64,000 nucleotides of DNA, taken from positions 159,224-223,223 of the forward strand of contig NZ_JAVHUY010000012.1 in the NCBI RefSeq assembly GCF_031085175.1. Direction: 5' to 3'. Numbering within the stretch: the stretch's first letter is position 1; the number at the start of each line of letters is the position of its first letter. Below the pieces are notes generated by a model that was not told the origin of the DNA, made no database searches, and saw only the letters and a list, made by a program, of their open reading frames with translations. The stretch is from Phytohabitans maris (lineage in GTDB: Bacteria > Actinomycetota > Actinomycetes > Mycobacteriales > Micromonosporaceae). Positions 17,114-25,142 of this stretch are shown in pieces. The position numbers and the translations under genes are program-made.

Positions 17114-18001
17114 GTGAACGACGCTGAGCGGCGAGTCTGGTCCCGGCTCCCCGAGGGCACCCGCGAGTCGCTGGCCCGGCTCTCCGCCTCCGACCTGCAG
17201 ACGTTCCTGCTGTCCGTGGCCCGGATGCGCGCCTCCCGGGTACGCCCGCCCGACCTGCTGCGCCGCTGGCGCGAAGACCGCTTCGTCCGTCCCGCCCCGA
17301 GCGACCCGCGCACGCTGGCCGCGCTGGAGGCCCGCATGTGGCGCCTGCTCCCGGCGGACGTGGCAGGCGTGGAGCTCTCCCCCGTCGTGCCGCTCGGCAC
17401 CTGCGCGGCGGTCACCCCGCAGAGCCAGGACCGGATCGTCTCCACCGCGCGGGCGGCCGAGGTGGTGAGCGACTCCACGAACGCGCTCGCCGTCGAGGCC
17501 GCCCACCGCCGCCTGAGCCAGCCGGCCACCGGCGAGGTACACCTGGCCGCCGGCCACCGCATGCTCCGGGCCCAGCGCTTCCCGGACGGTATGGGCTCGC
17601 ACTTCCGCCTCTTCGCCCTGGTCTCCAGCGCCCGCGACACCGGCTCCGGCGCCACCCAGGCCCGGTTGCTGGTCCGGCACCTGCGGTACTGGCACAGCGT
17701 CCTGCCCGCGGAGGTCGCGCCACGGTTGCTGTACACGGTCTTCGACAGCCCGGTGCTCCGCGAGCGGATCGAGGACACCGTGGCGCCCGCGGTCGGCGTG
17801 TCCGAGCAGCCGGATCGGGAGCGCGGCCGCGGCTACTACGTCGAAGCCGCCATCCGGATCGCCGCCGGTGCGGACGAGATCGGAGACGGCGGCTTCACCA
17901 CGTGGACCGCGCAGATCATGGGCGACGCCAAGGAGCGCTGCCTGGTTTCCTGCGTCTCGACCGAGCGCCTGGCCGAAGCCCTCAGCGCCCAGACGCCGTA
18001 A
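17114..18001 (+). CDS. Conserved-looking protein of unknown function
   Basis: This 295-residue soluble protein has no signal peptide or membrane helix and I do not recognise its family. It has coding-like base use throughout and contains GHRMLRAQRFPDGMGSHFRL followed by FALVSSARDTGS, then a region rich in Arg and aromatic residues. That arrangement loosely recalls motif 2 of class II tRNA-synthetase-like folds (an Arg, then a Phe-Arg turn), but the similarity is too weak to assign. The GTG start at 17114 begins MNDAERRVW. The 3' end converges on ctaF across a directly repeated 19-base sequence. Confidence 0.6.
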   Translation: MNDAERRVWSRLPEGTRESLARLSASDLQTFLLSVARMRASRVRPPDLLRRWREDRFVRPAPSDPRTLAALEARMWRLLPADVAGVELSPVVPLGTCAAVTPQSQDRIVSTARAAEVVSDSTNALAVEAAHRRLSQPATGEVHLAAGHRMLRAQRFPDGMGSHFRLFALVSSARDTGSGATQARLLVRHLRYWHSVLPAEVAPRLLYTVFDSPVLRERIEDTVAPAVGVSEQPDRERGRGYYVEAAIRIAAGADEIGDGGFTTWTAQIMGDAKERCLVSCVSTERLAEALSAQTP

Positions 18002-18042
18002 CGAGCGCGCCCGGACGCCTTGAACGAGCGCGCCCGGACGCC
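18001..18042. repeat. 19-bp direct repeat at a convergent junction
   Basis: ACGAGCGCGCCCGGACGCC occurs at 18001-18019 and again at 18024-18042 without change, filling most of the gap between the 18001 stop and the ctaF stop at 18058. Confidence 0.75.
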
Positions 18043-18057
18043 GTGGGCGAGCGGGGG

Positions 18058-18480
18058 TCAGTGCTCGGCCGTGCGGCGGGTGCCGGTGTAGTACTCGAAG
18101 AGCAGGCCGCAGGTGGCGAACGTCACCGCGATCAGGCCGGCCGCGAGCAGCCAGACCATCCAGAAGACCAGGCCGAGGCCGGCCACGGTCGCGGCGAGCG
18201 CCAGGCCGAACGGCCAGTAGCTGCCCGGGCTGAAGAAGCCGATCTCGCCCGCGCCCTCCGCGATCTCCGCGTCGGAGCGGTCCTCGGGGCGGGGGTCGAT
18301 GCGGCGGGAGACGAACCAGAAGAAGCCGCCGCACATCGTCGTCAGCAGGCCGGACAGGAGCAGGGCGACCGTGCCGACCCAGTCGAGGCCGATCTCGTAC
18401 CAGGTCCACCAGGCGTAGACCGCGCAGGCGACGAACAGGAACACCGACACGATGCCGAAGATCTTGTACTCGGTCTTCAT
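18058..18480 (-). CDS. ctaF: Cytochrome c oxidase subunit IV (actinobacterial CtaF)
   Basis: This 140-residue protein has four hydrophobic helices in two pairs (about residues 8-26, 35-57, 92-110 and 112-131), separated by a charged cytoplasmic loop with RRIDPRPEDRSDAEIAEGAG, then GFFSPGSYWPFG. This is the small fourth subunit of the actinobacterial aa3 oxidase. It starts 10 bases after the ctaC stop, so the two form an operon. Subunit I (ctaD) is not between them, unlike the order in some other actinobacteria. Confidence 0.88.
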   Translation of the reverse strand: MKTEYKIFGIVSVFLFVACAVYAWWTWYEIGLDWVGTVALLLSGLLTTMCGGFFWFVSRRIDPRPEDRSDAEIAEGAGEIGFFSPGSYWPFGLALAATVAGLGLVFWMVWLLAAGLIAVTFATCGLLFEYYTGTRRTAEH

Positions 18481-18490
18481 CGCGCAGTCC

Positions 18491-19393
18491 TCACTCCCCG
18501 CCGGACGGGTTGAAGTTAGACACGGTGCGCTTGGTGTCGAACGGCTCGGTCGTCGTCGCCAACGGCTCCTCGCCGATCGCCCGCAGCGCGTCCTGAGTGG
18601 TGGCACCGTCCCGCTTGGCCTGCATGAACCGCTCGTACTTCTCCGGCGAAACCGCGCGCAGCTCGAAGTTCATCATCGAGTGGTACGTGCCGCAGAGCTC
18701 GGCGCACCGCCCCACGTACGCGCCCTCCTGGTCGATGCTCTCGACCTCGAAGACGTTGCGGATGTTGCCGGGGAAGACGTCGCGCTTGAAGAGCAGCTCG
18801 GGCACCCAGAACGAGTGGATGACGTCCTTGCTCGTCTCCTCGAAGCGGATGCGCCGGCCGGTGGGGAGCACCAGCACCGGGATCACGTCGCTCGAGCCGA
18901 GCGTGGAGGCCACCGTGTTGGCGTCTTCACCGGCGCCGTCACGGTAGTTGAACTGCCAGTTCCACTTGAAGCCGACGACCTCGACGGTGACCTTGTTGGG
19001 GTCGTTGTTCGTCTCGTCGACGTTCGTCTGCACGACCGCGGTGTAGTAGAAGAGCACGCACACGACCAGGATCGGGGCGATCGTGTAGAGGAACTCCATC
19101 GGCATGTTGTAGCGGGTCTGCACCGGCAGCTGCTCGCCGCGCTTGCGGTAGCGCACCACGCACCAGAAGATCAGGCCCCACACCAGGGCACCGACGGCCA
19201 GCGCGGCGATGACCGAGCCGATCCACAGGTCGTACATGCGGTTGGCCTGCGGCGTCACCCCGCCCTCGGGCCAGCCGAACCCGCCGAACGCCGAACCGAC
19301 GTCACAGCCCCCGAGCAGGGTCACCAGTGCCAGAGCGCCGGCGCCGAGCCCGGCGAGCCGGGCCACCCGGCCGCGCGCACCCCTTGCGATCAC
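18491..19393 (-). CDS. ctaC: Cytochrome c oxidase subunit II, lipoprotein
   Basis: CtaC receives electrons from QcrC at its CuA centre. The 300 residues begin with a signal peptide and lipobox LLGGC (Cys30), two membrane helices, then a periplasm-facing cupredoxin domain with WNWQF, HSFWVPEL and the CuA ligands in CAELCGTYHSMM (Cys230, Cys234, His and Met following). The GTG at 19393 is preferred because GGGAGG lies about 10 bases upstream; an in-frame start at 19453 would add a non-signal-like extension. It forms an operon with ctaF and is divergent from the desulfurase gene. Confidence 0.93.
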   Translation of the reverse strand: MIARGARGRVARLAGLGAGALALVTLLGGCDVGSAFGGFGWPEGGVTPQANRMYDLWIGSVIAALAVGALVWGLIFWCVVRYRKRGEQLPVQTRYNMPMEFLYTIAPILVVCVLFYYTAVVQTNVDETNNDPNKVTVEVVGFKWNWQFNYRDGAGEDANTVASTLGSSDVIPVLVLPTGRRIRFEETSKDVIHSFWVPELLFKRDVFPGNIRNVFEVESIDQEGAYVGRCAELCGTYHSMMNFELRAVSPEKYERFMQAKRDGATTQDALRAIGEEPLATTTEPFDTKRTVSNFNPSGGE

Positions 19394-19476
19394 CTGGTCC
19401 TGCCTCCCTAGCAGTGCCGTAGCGAGCAAACGGCACATTACTCGACCATGCATCTACTACACGTCGTGGGGGTGGG

Positions 19477-19482
19477 TAGCGT
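19477..19482 (+). promoter_or_regulatory. -10-like box TAGCGT, leaderless context
   Basis: TAGCGT lies 7 bases before the ATG at 19490 of the cysteine desulfurase gene and supports that start over an ATG at 19448. Confidence 0.4.
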
Positions 19483-19489
19483 CGTTCGC

Positions 19490-20602
19490 ATGCAGGCCTT
19501 CTTCGACGCGGCCTCGGGCGCGCCGCCGCATCCGGTCGCGCGCCAGGCGCTGCTCGCCGCCCTCGACGACGGCTGGGCCGACCCCGGAAAGCTCTACACG
19601 CAGGCCCGCCGGGCACGCCAGCTTCTCGACGCGGCCCGGGCCGCGACCGCGGAGATTCTGCGGGTACGCCCGGACGAGCTCGCCTTCACCCCGAGCGGTA
19701 CCGCCGCGGCGCGCTTGGCGGTCGAGGGCACCCGGAGAGGGCGGCAGCGGGCCGGCTCGACCCTGGTGCACTCGGCGATCGAGCACTCCGCCGTGCTGTA
19801 CGAGGCCGGCGACGACGCGGTGAGCGTGCCGGTGGACCGCCTGGGCCGGCTCGACCTGGACGCGTGGCGGGCCGCCGTGAGCCGGGGCGGCGTGGCCCTC
19901 GCCGCCCTGATCAGCGCCAGCCACGAGGTCGGTACCCTCCAGCCCGTGGCCGAGGCCGCCGAAGCGTGCGCGGCCCACGGGGTGCCCCTCTACGTCGACG
20001 CCGCCCAGTCGGTGGGGCGCGTACCCGTACCCGATGGGTGGTCCCTGCTCACCGCGAGCGCCCGCAAGTGGGGCGGCCCGGCCGGCGTGGGGCTGCTGGT
20101 GGTGCGGAAGGGGACGCGCTGGCTCTCGCCGTACCCGGAGAATGATGGCCGGGACACGGGGCGTGACCTGCCCGCGATCGTCGCCGCGGCGGCGGCCTTG
20201 CGGGCGGTGGCCGCCGAGCGGGACGCGGAGGCGGCGCGGCTGGCGCCGCTGGTCGACCGGATCCGGGCCGTGGTGGCCGCGACCGTGCCCGACGTGGAGG
20301 TGGTCGGCGACCCGGTGGGGCGGCTGCCGCACCTGGTCACGTTCTCCTGCCTGTATGTGGATGGCGAGGCGCTGCTGCACGCCCTGGACCGGCACGGCTT
20401 CGCGGTGTCGTCCGGCTCGTCGTGCACGTCGGCCACGCTGCGTCCCAGCCACGTGCTGGAGGCGATGGGCGTGCTGTCGCACGGCAACGTACGGGTCTCG
20501 CTGCACCGGCAGACCACGGAGGCGGAGGTGGACCGCTTCCTGGCCGAGCTGCCCGGCATCGTGGCCGACCTGCGCGCCGAGGCGGGGGTGGTGGGGCTGT
20601 GA
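19490..20602 (+). CDS. Cysteine desulfurase (NifS/IscS family)
   Basis: A PLP enzyme that takes sulfur from cysteine as a persulfide. The 370 residues show the PLP-binding lysine Lys193 (TASARKWGGPAG), VDAAQSVG for the cofactor ring, His99 in AIEHSAV, and the mobile-loop active Cys312 in SSGSSCTSATLRPSHVL. The loop type is that of group I (IscS/NifS) enzymes. The GTGA overlap with the TusA-like gene gives a direct acceptor for the sulfur, which points to thiolation (tRNA or cofactor) or Fe-S supply. Upstream TAGCGT suggests a leaderless mRNA. Confidence 0.92.
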   Translation: MQAFFDAASGAPPHPVARQALLAALDDGWADPGKLYTQARRARQLLDAARAATAEILRVRPDELAFTPSGTAAARLAVEGTRRGRQRAGSTLVHSAIEHSAVLYEAGDDAVSVPVDRLGRLDLDAWRAAVSRGGVALAALISASHEVGTLQPVAEAAEACAAHGVPLYVDAAQSVGRVPVPDGWSLLTASARKWGGPAGVGLLVVRKGTRWLSPYPENDGRDTGRDLPAIVAAAAALRAVAAERDAEAARLAPLVDRIRAVVAATVPDVEVVGDPVGRLPHLVTFSCLYVDGEALLHALDRHGFAVSSGSSCTSATLRPSHVLEAMGVLSHGNVRVSLHRQTTEAEVDRFLAELPGIVADLRAEAGVVGL

Positions 20603-20820
20603 CGGTGCTGGACTGCCTGGGTCAGCGGTGCCCGCTACCGGTGATCGCGCTGGCCCGGCGCATCCCCGAGGTCGAGGTGGGCGCGGTGGTACGGGTGCTC
20701 GCCGACGACCCCGCCGCGGCGAACGACATCCCGGCCTGGTGCCGGCTGCGCGGCCAGGAGTACCTGGGCGCGACGACCGTCGACGGCTCTCCCGCCTTCG
20801 ACGTACGCCGCGCCCGGTAG
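20599..20820 (+). CDS. TusA/SirA-like sulfur carrier protein
   Basis: This 73-residue protein has the family motif Cys11-Pro-Leu-Pro (GQRCPLPVIALA), where the Cys carries a persulfide. The rest fits the two-layer alpha/beta fold (VVRVLADDPAAANDIPAWC). The GTG overlaps the desulfurase stop as GTGA, so the two are coupled and very likely act as donor and acceptor. The final target could be tRNA thiolation or molybdenum cofactor chemistry; the sequence does not say. The stop is 12 bases before a family B palindrome. Confidence 0.88.
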   Translation: MTVLDCLGQRCPLPVIALARRIPEVEVGAVVRVLADDPAAANDIPAWCRLRGQEYLGATTVDGSPAFDVRRAR

Positions 20821-20831
20821 AGCTCCCTCAC

Positions 20832-20885
20832 GTGATCAAAGCTCCCCCCATGTCGTTCTAGCGACTTGGGGGGAGCTTTGATCAC
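20832..20885. repeat. Family B intergenic palindrome, copy B1
   Basis: Arms of 24 bases (20832-20855 and 20862-20885) start GTGATCAAAGCTCCC and end GGGAGCTTTGATCAC, with one mismatch and the loop TTCTAG. The element fills the gap between convergent stops at 20820 and 20892. There is no T-tract. Confidence 0.9.
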
Positions 20886-20891
20886 TGGGCG

Positions 20892-21869
20892 CTAGAGGGG
20901 CAGGTGCGGGCGGACCTCGTCGGCCGGCACGTCGCCGTACGCCGCGGCGAAGCGCTTGAGGAACGCGTCCGGCTTGATCTCGTACTCCTGGGGGCCGACC
21001 GTCTCCAGGACCTGCGCCGCCATCAGGCAGCCGACCTGGGCGGAACGCTCCAGGCCCAGGCCCCACGAGCGGGCGGAGAAGAAGCCGGCGCGGAAGCCGT
21101 CGCCGACGCCGGTCGGGTCTTCGCTGCGCACGTCGGGCAGGGCCGGCACGTGGATGCGCTCGATGTCGCGGCCGGTGATCTCGACGCCGTCCTTGCCCAG
21201 CGTGGTGACCCGGATCCCGACCAGGTCGAGCATCTGCTCGCCGGAGAGGCCGGTCTTGTTTTCCAGCAGCGACTTCTCGTACTCGTTGGTCAGCAGGTAG
21301 GCCGCGCCGTCGATGAGCTTGCCCAGGTCACCGCCGTCCATGCGGGCCATCTGCTGCGAGATGTCCGCGACGAACGGGTATCCCCGGTCGCGGCACTCCT
21401 GCGAGTGGCGGATCATCGCGTCCGGGTCGTTGGGGCTGACCAGCACCAGGTCGAGCCCGCCGATCCGGGAGGCGACCGGCTGGAGCTCGATGTTGCGGGC
21501 CTCGCTCATCGCGCCGGCGTAGAACGAGGCGATCTGGCACAGGTCGTTGTCGGTGGTGCAGACGAAGCGTGCGGTGTGCGCCACCTCGCTGACGTGCACC
21601 GACTCGCAGTCGACGCCGTGCCGCTCCAGCCAGGAGCGGTAGTCGGCGAAGTCGGCACCGACCGCGCCGAGCAGCACCGGGCGGAGGCCGAGCTGGGCCA
21701 TGCCGAACGCGATGTTGGCGGCGATGCCACCACGCCGCACGACCAGGTCGTCGACCAGGAACGACAGGGAGACCTTGTGCAGCTGGTCGGCGATGAGCTG
21801 GTCGGCGAACCGGCCGGGGAAGTGCATCAGATGGTCGGTGGCGATCGAGCCGGTAACGGCGATCTTCAT
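20892..21869 (-). CDS. PfkB-family carbohydrate kinase, adenosine-kinase-like
   Basis: This 325-residue ribokinase-fold enzyme has the N-terminal VTGSIATDHLMHFPGRF, the substrate motif VRRGGIAANIAFGMAQLG and the C-terminal ATP/anion-hole motif DPTGVGDGFRAGF with the catalytic Asp. The closest match I recall is the mycobacterial adenosine kinase AdoK/CbhK, which lies at the same place beside ctaC in M. tuberculosis (Rv2202c). Adenosine as substrate is therefore likely but inferred from family and synteny. The ATG at 21869 has GAGGG about 5 bases upstream. Confidence 0.85.
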   Translation of the reverse strand: MKIAVTGSIATDHLMHFPGRFADQLIADQLHKVSLSFLVDDLVVRRGGIAANIAFGMAQLGLRPVLLGAVGADFADYRSWLERHGVDCESVHVSEVAHTARFVCTTDNDLCQIASFYAGAMSEARNIELQPVASRIGGLDLVLVSPNDPDAMIRHSQECRDRGYPFVADISQQMARMDGGDLGKLIDGAAYLLTNEYEKSLLENKTGLSGEQMLDLVGIRVTTLGKDGVEITGRDIERIHVPALPDVRSEDPTGVGDGFRAGFFSARSWGLGLERSAQVGCLMAAQVLETVGPQEYEIKPDAFLKRFAAAYGDVPADEVRPHLPL

Positions 21870-22024
21870 AGCGCCCTCGCGATCGGGTACGGGGGTGTGC
21901 GGTGCGCGGACAGCCTACCCACACCGTTGGTGCCCAGGTCGCCGCCGAGTCACCATCTGGACATGAAAGCGGGGCCACCCGCTTTTCGGGCAGCCCCGCT
22001 CAGGACGTGGATGTGGTGGGCGGC

Positions 22025-22393
22025 TCAGTGGAACGAGTCGCCGCAGGCGCAGGAGCCCTGCGCGTTGGGGTTGTCGATCGTGAAGCCCTGGGCGTCGATC
22101 CGGTCGGCGAAGTCGATGGTCGCGCCGGAGAGGTAGGGCGCGCTCATCCGGTCGACGACGACCTCGACACCGTCGAAGCCGCTGACCACGTCACCGTCGA
22201 GCGAACGCTCGTCGAAGAAGAGCTGGTAGCGCAGGCCCGAACAGCCGCCCGGCTGCACGGCGACCCGCAGCCGCAGGTCGTCGCGGCCCTCCTGCTCGAT
22301 CAGGGCCTTGACCTTCTGCGCCGCGACGTCGGTGAGGACAACGGTGGTCGGGGCCGTGGCCTCGGTCGACTCGGCCTGCGTCGGAGTGGTCAC
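22025..22393 (-). CDS. IscA/ErpA-type iron-sulfur cluster assembly protein
   Basis: This 122-residue A-type carrier has the three conserved cysteines: Cys51 (QPGGCSGLRY) and Cys115/Cys117 (GSCACGDSF). It holds [2Fe-2S] or [4Fe-4S] clusters for delivery to apoproteins. The N-terminal 18 residues are Thr/Ala-rich and outside the fold. The GTG start has AGGGAG about 9 bases upstream. Candidate clients nearby include the NadA [4Fe-4S] enzyme and the Rieske protein. The order adoK-like, iscA-like, glycerate kinase is also found in mycobacteria, from memory. Confidence 0.92.
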   Translation of the reverse strand: MTTPTQAESTEATAPTTVVLTDVAAQKVKALIEQEGRDDLRLRVAVQPGGCSGLRYQLFFDERSLDGDVVSGFDGVEVVVDRMSAPYLSGATIDFADRIDAQGFTIDNPNAQGSCACGDSFH

Positions 22394-22566
22394 TTGGATA
22401 TCTCCCTGTGCCGGTGCGGATTGGTTCGGTACTTATCAGGCAACGCTAGCCCGCTGGCAGGCGATTCCCAATGCACTGTCTTTCAAGTCTAGGCCAGTAT
22501 CACCCAGAATCTCGCTGAGAACAGCGCGTCGGGTAAGGCGAGCGCCCCGCGGCACGCCGCTGTGAT

Positions 22567-22610
22567 CCTCCCCACGGCGCCCGACGCGCCTCCCCACGGC
22601 GCCCGGCGCG
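22567..22610. repeat. 22-bp tandem duplication
   Basis: Two adjacent copies of CCTCCCCACGGCGCCC followed by GACGCG or GGCGCG end 4 bases before the glycerate kinase stop. Nothing else is seen in the gap. Confidence 0.7.
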
Positions 22611-22614
22611 CGGC

Positions 22615-23730
22615 TCAGCGGCTCCACTGGGTGGCCAGGCGGGCGCCCAGCGCGCGCAGGCCCTCGGCCGGGCGCGCCATCGCCTCGTCCACGCTGCCGA
22701 AATGGTCGGTCAGCGACCACGACTCGGTGACCCCGGCCGCCGCGGCCTCGCGCCGGCCGGCGCTCACCCGGCCGGCGACCACCACGCAGGGCAGGCCGCG
22801 GTCGCGGGCGGCCCCGGCCACGCCGGCCACCACCTTGCCGCGCAGCGACTGGAAGTCGAACGAACCCTCGCCGGTGATCACCAGGTCGGCGGCGTCGAGC
22901 GCGGCGTCCAGGCCGATCAGGCGGTTGACCAGCGCGATACCGGACTCGCACCGGCCGCCCAGCGCCAGGATCGCGGCGCCCAGGCCGCCCGCCGCGCCGG
23001 CGCCGGGCAGGCCCGCGACCCCCGGCGGGCAGGTGGGGAGCTTCTCCAGCACGCCGGCCCACCGTTCCAGGGCGCCGTCGAGCAGCATGATGTCTTCGCG
23101 GGTGGCGCCCTTCTGCGGGCCGTACACGTTCGACGCGCCGTGCAGCCCGGTCAGCGGGCTGTCCACGTCCGTGGCGGCGACCAGCTCCACCTCGCGCAGC
23201 CGGGGCGTACCGCCCAGCCCGGCGACCGTGACCAGGGCCGCCCCGCCGTACGGCAGCGCGTACCCGGAGTCGTCCACCGGCGGGGCGCCGAGCGCGGCGA
23301 GCATGCCGGCGCCACCGTCGTTCGTCGCGGAACCGCCCAGCCCGACCACGACACCGCGGGCGCCGTTCTCCACCGCGTGCGTGACCAGGACCCCCAGGCC
23401 GTACGAGGTCGCCCGCCGCACGTCGCGTTCGGCCGGGTCGACCAGGTGCAGGCCGCACGCCTGGGCGCTCTCCACGTACGCGGTGTCCCCCACCACCAGC
23501 ACCGAACCGGCCGCCGGGCGCCCGAGCGGGTCGACCGTCTCCACCGGCACGACCCGGCCGGGCAGGGCCGCCGCCAGTACGTCCACGAAGCCCGGCCCGC
23601 CGTCCGCGAGCGGGCGGCTCACGACCTCGTCCTCCGGTGCCGCCGAGAGCCAGCCCTCGGCGACCGCGGCGGCCACCTCCGGCGCGGAGAGCGTGCCGGC
23701 GAACTTGTCCGGGCAGATCAGTAGGCGCAT
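22615..23730 (-). CDS. Glycerate kinase
   Basis: This 371-residue enzyme of the GarK/GlxK family phosphorylates glycerate for entry into glycolysis. It begins with the family-specific MRLLICPDKFAGTLSAPEVA and has PLADGGPGFVDVL, VVVGLGGSATNDGGAGMLAAL, and the C-terminal VITGEGSFDFQSLRGKV and VVVAGRVS blocks. Whether it makes the 2- or 3-phosphate cannot be read. The ATG at 23730 is divergent from nadA with about 50 bases between, so the two promoters overlap. Confidence 0.92.
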   Translation of the reverse strand: MRLLICPDKFAGTLSAPEVAAAVAEGWLSAAPEDEVVSRPLADGGPGFVDVLAAALPGRVVPVETVDPLGRPAAGSVLVVGDTAYVESAQACGLHLVDPAERDVRRATSYGLGVLVTHAVENGARGVVVGLGGSATNDGGAGMLAALGAPPVDDSGYALPYGGAALVTVAGLGGTPRLREVELVAATDVDSPLTGLHGASNVYGPQKGATREDIMLLDGALERWAGVLEKLPTCPPGVAGLPGAGAAGGLGAAILALGGRCESGIALVNRLIGLDAALDAADLVITGEGSFDFQSLRGKVVAGVAGAARDRGLPCVVVAGRVSAGRREAAAAGVTESWSLTDHFGSVDEAMARPAEGLRALGARLATQWSR

Positions 23731-23780
23731 GGTTTCGCAGTGTGGCAGGACACAGCGTCGGACCTGCGCTCGGGCGCATC

Positions 23781-24992
23781 ATGGAGGGCGTGACTTCCAC
23801 GACGTCCCCTGGCTCCGCCTCCCCTGCCTCCGCTTGGACTGAGCCGTCGAGCACCGGCGCCGCCCTGCTGCTGCTCGGCCGGGGCAGTGACCCGTCCGCC
23901 GAAAAGGGTGTCGAGTGTCCGGGCGAGCTCCCCTCGCCGAGCGACCCCACCCTGGTCGAGCGGGCCCGCCGGGCCAAGGCCGCGCTCGGCGACCGGCTCT
24001 TCGTGCTGGGCCACCACTACCAGCGCGACGAGGTGATCCAGTTCGCCGACGTGACCGGTGACTCGTTCAAGCTGGCCCGCGAGGCGGCGGCCCGGCCGGA
24101 GGCGGAGTTCATCGTCTTCTGCGGCGTGCACTTCATGGCCGAGAGCGCCGACATCCTCACCTCCGACGCGCAAAAGGTCGTGCTGCCCGACCTCGGCGCC
24201 GGCTGCTCGATGGCCGACATGGCCGCGCTCTCCCAGGTCGAGACCGCGTGGGAGCTGCTGCAGGACCTCGGGGTCGCCGACTCGACGATCCCGGTCACCT
24301 ACATGAACTCCTCGGCCGACATCAAGGGCTTCGTCGGCCGCAACAACGGCGTGGTCTGCACCTCGTCCAACGCGAAGCGGGCGCTGACCTGGGCGTTCGA
24401 GCGGGGCTCAAAGGTGCTGTTCCTGCCCGACCAGCACCTGGGGCGCAACACCGCCGTACTCGAAATGGGTTTTGATCTTGAGGATTGTGTCCTCTACAAC
24501 CCGCACAAGCCGGGCGGCGGCCTCACCCCGGAGCAGTTGCGCGACGCGAAGATGATCCTGTGGCGCGGGCACTGCTCGGTGCACGGCCGCTTCACGCTCG
24601 GCTGCGTCGAGGAGGTGCGCGAACGGGTGCCCGGCGTCAACGTGCTGGTCCACCCCGAGTGCCGCCACGAGGTGGTCACGGCCGCCGACTACGTCGGCTC
24701 GACCGAATACATCATCAAGACCATCGATGCCGCGCCGGCCGGCTCGGCGTGGGCGGTGGGGACGGAGCTCAATCTGGTACGGCGGCTCGCCAACGCCCAC
24801 CCCGACAAGCAGATCATGTTCCTCGACCGCAACGTCTGCTACTGCTCCACGATGAACCGCATCGACCTGCCTCACCTCGTCTGGGCACTGGAGGAGCTGG
24901 CCGCCGGACGGCTGGTCAACCAGATCACAGTGGACGCCGACACCGCGCACCACGCGCGCGTCGCCCTTGACCAGATGCTCGCCCTGCCATAA
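23781..24992 (+). CDS. nadA: Quinolinate synthase
   Basis: NadA condenses iminoaspartate with dihydroxyacetone phosphate to quinolinate in NAD synthesis and needs a [4Fe-4S] cluster. In the 403 residues the likely cluster cysteines are Cys142 (GAGCSMADM), Cys265 (WRGHCSVHGRFT) and Cys353 or Cys355 (NVCYCSTMNR). LGHHYQRDEVIQFADVTGDS and FVGRNNGVVCTSSNA are typical of the family. ATG 23781 is used; GTG 23790 (VTSTTSPG) is an alternative. The first 60 residues are Ser/Ala-rich and outside the catalytic fold. nadB and nadC are not in the window. Confidence 0.94.
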   Translation: MEGVTSTTSPGSASPASAWTEPSSTGAALLLLGRGSDPSAEKGVECPGELPSPSDPTLVERARRAKAALGDRLFVLGHHYQRDEVIQFADVTGDSFKLAREAAARPEAEFIVFCGVHFMAESADILTSDAQKVVLPDLGAGCSMADMAALSQVETAWELLQDLGVADSTIPVTYMNSSADIKGFVGRNNGVVCTSSNAKRALTWAFERGSKVLFLPDQHLGRNTAVLEMGFDLEDCVLYNPHKPGGGLTPEQLRDAKMILWRGHCSVHGRFTLGCVEEVRERVPGVNVLVHPECRHEVVTAADYVGSTEYIIKTIDAAPAGSAWAVGTELNLVRRLANAHPDKQIMFLDRNVCYCSTMNRIDLPHLVWALEELAAGRLVNQITVDADTAHHARVALDQMLALP

Positions 24993-25142
24993 CCCTCCGT
25001 AGCTCGACGTTTACGGTCTCCCCGTTTCGTGCCACCTCATACCGTGTGTGCCCCGCCCGACAGGTCACGGAGCGCTATGCTCCTCGGGCGGCAATCGGGG
25101 GCACAAGTGCCGCACTAGGGGCCATCTGGTGGAGGTTGTGCG

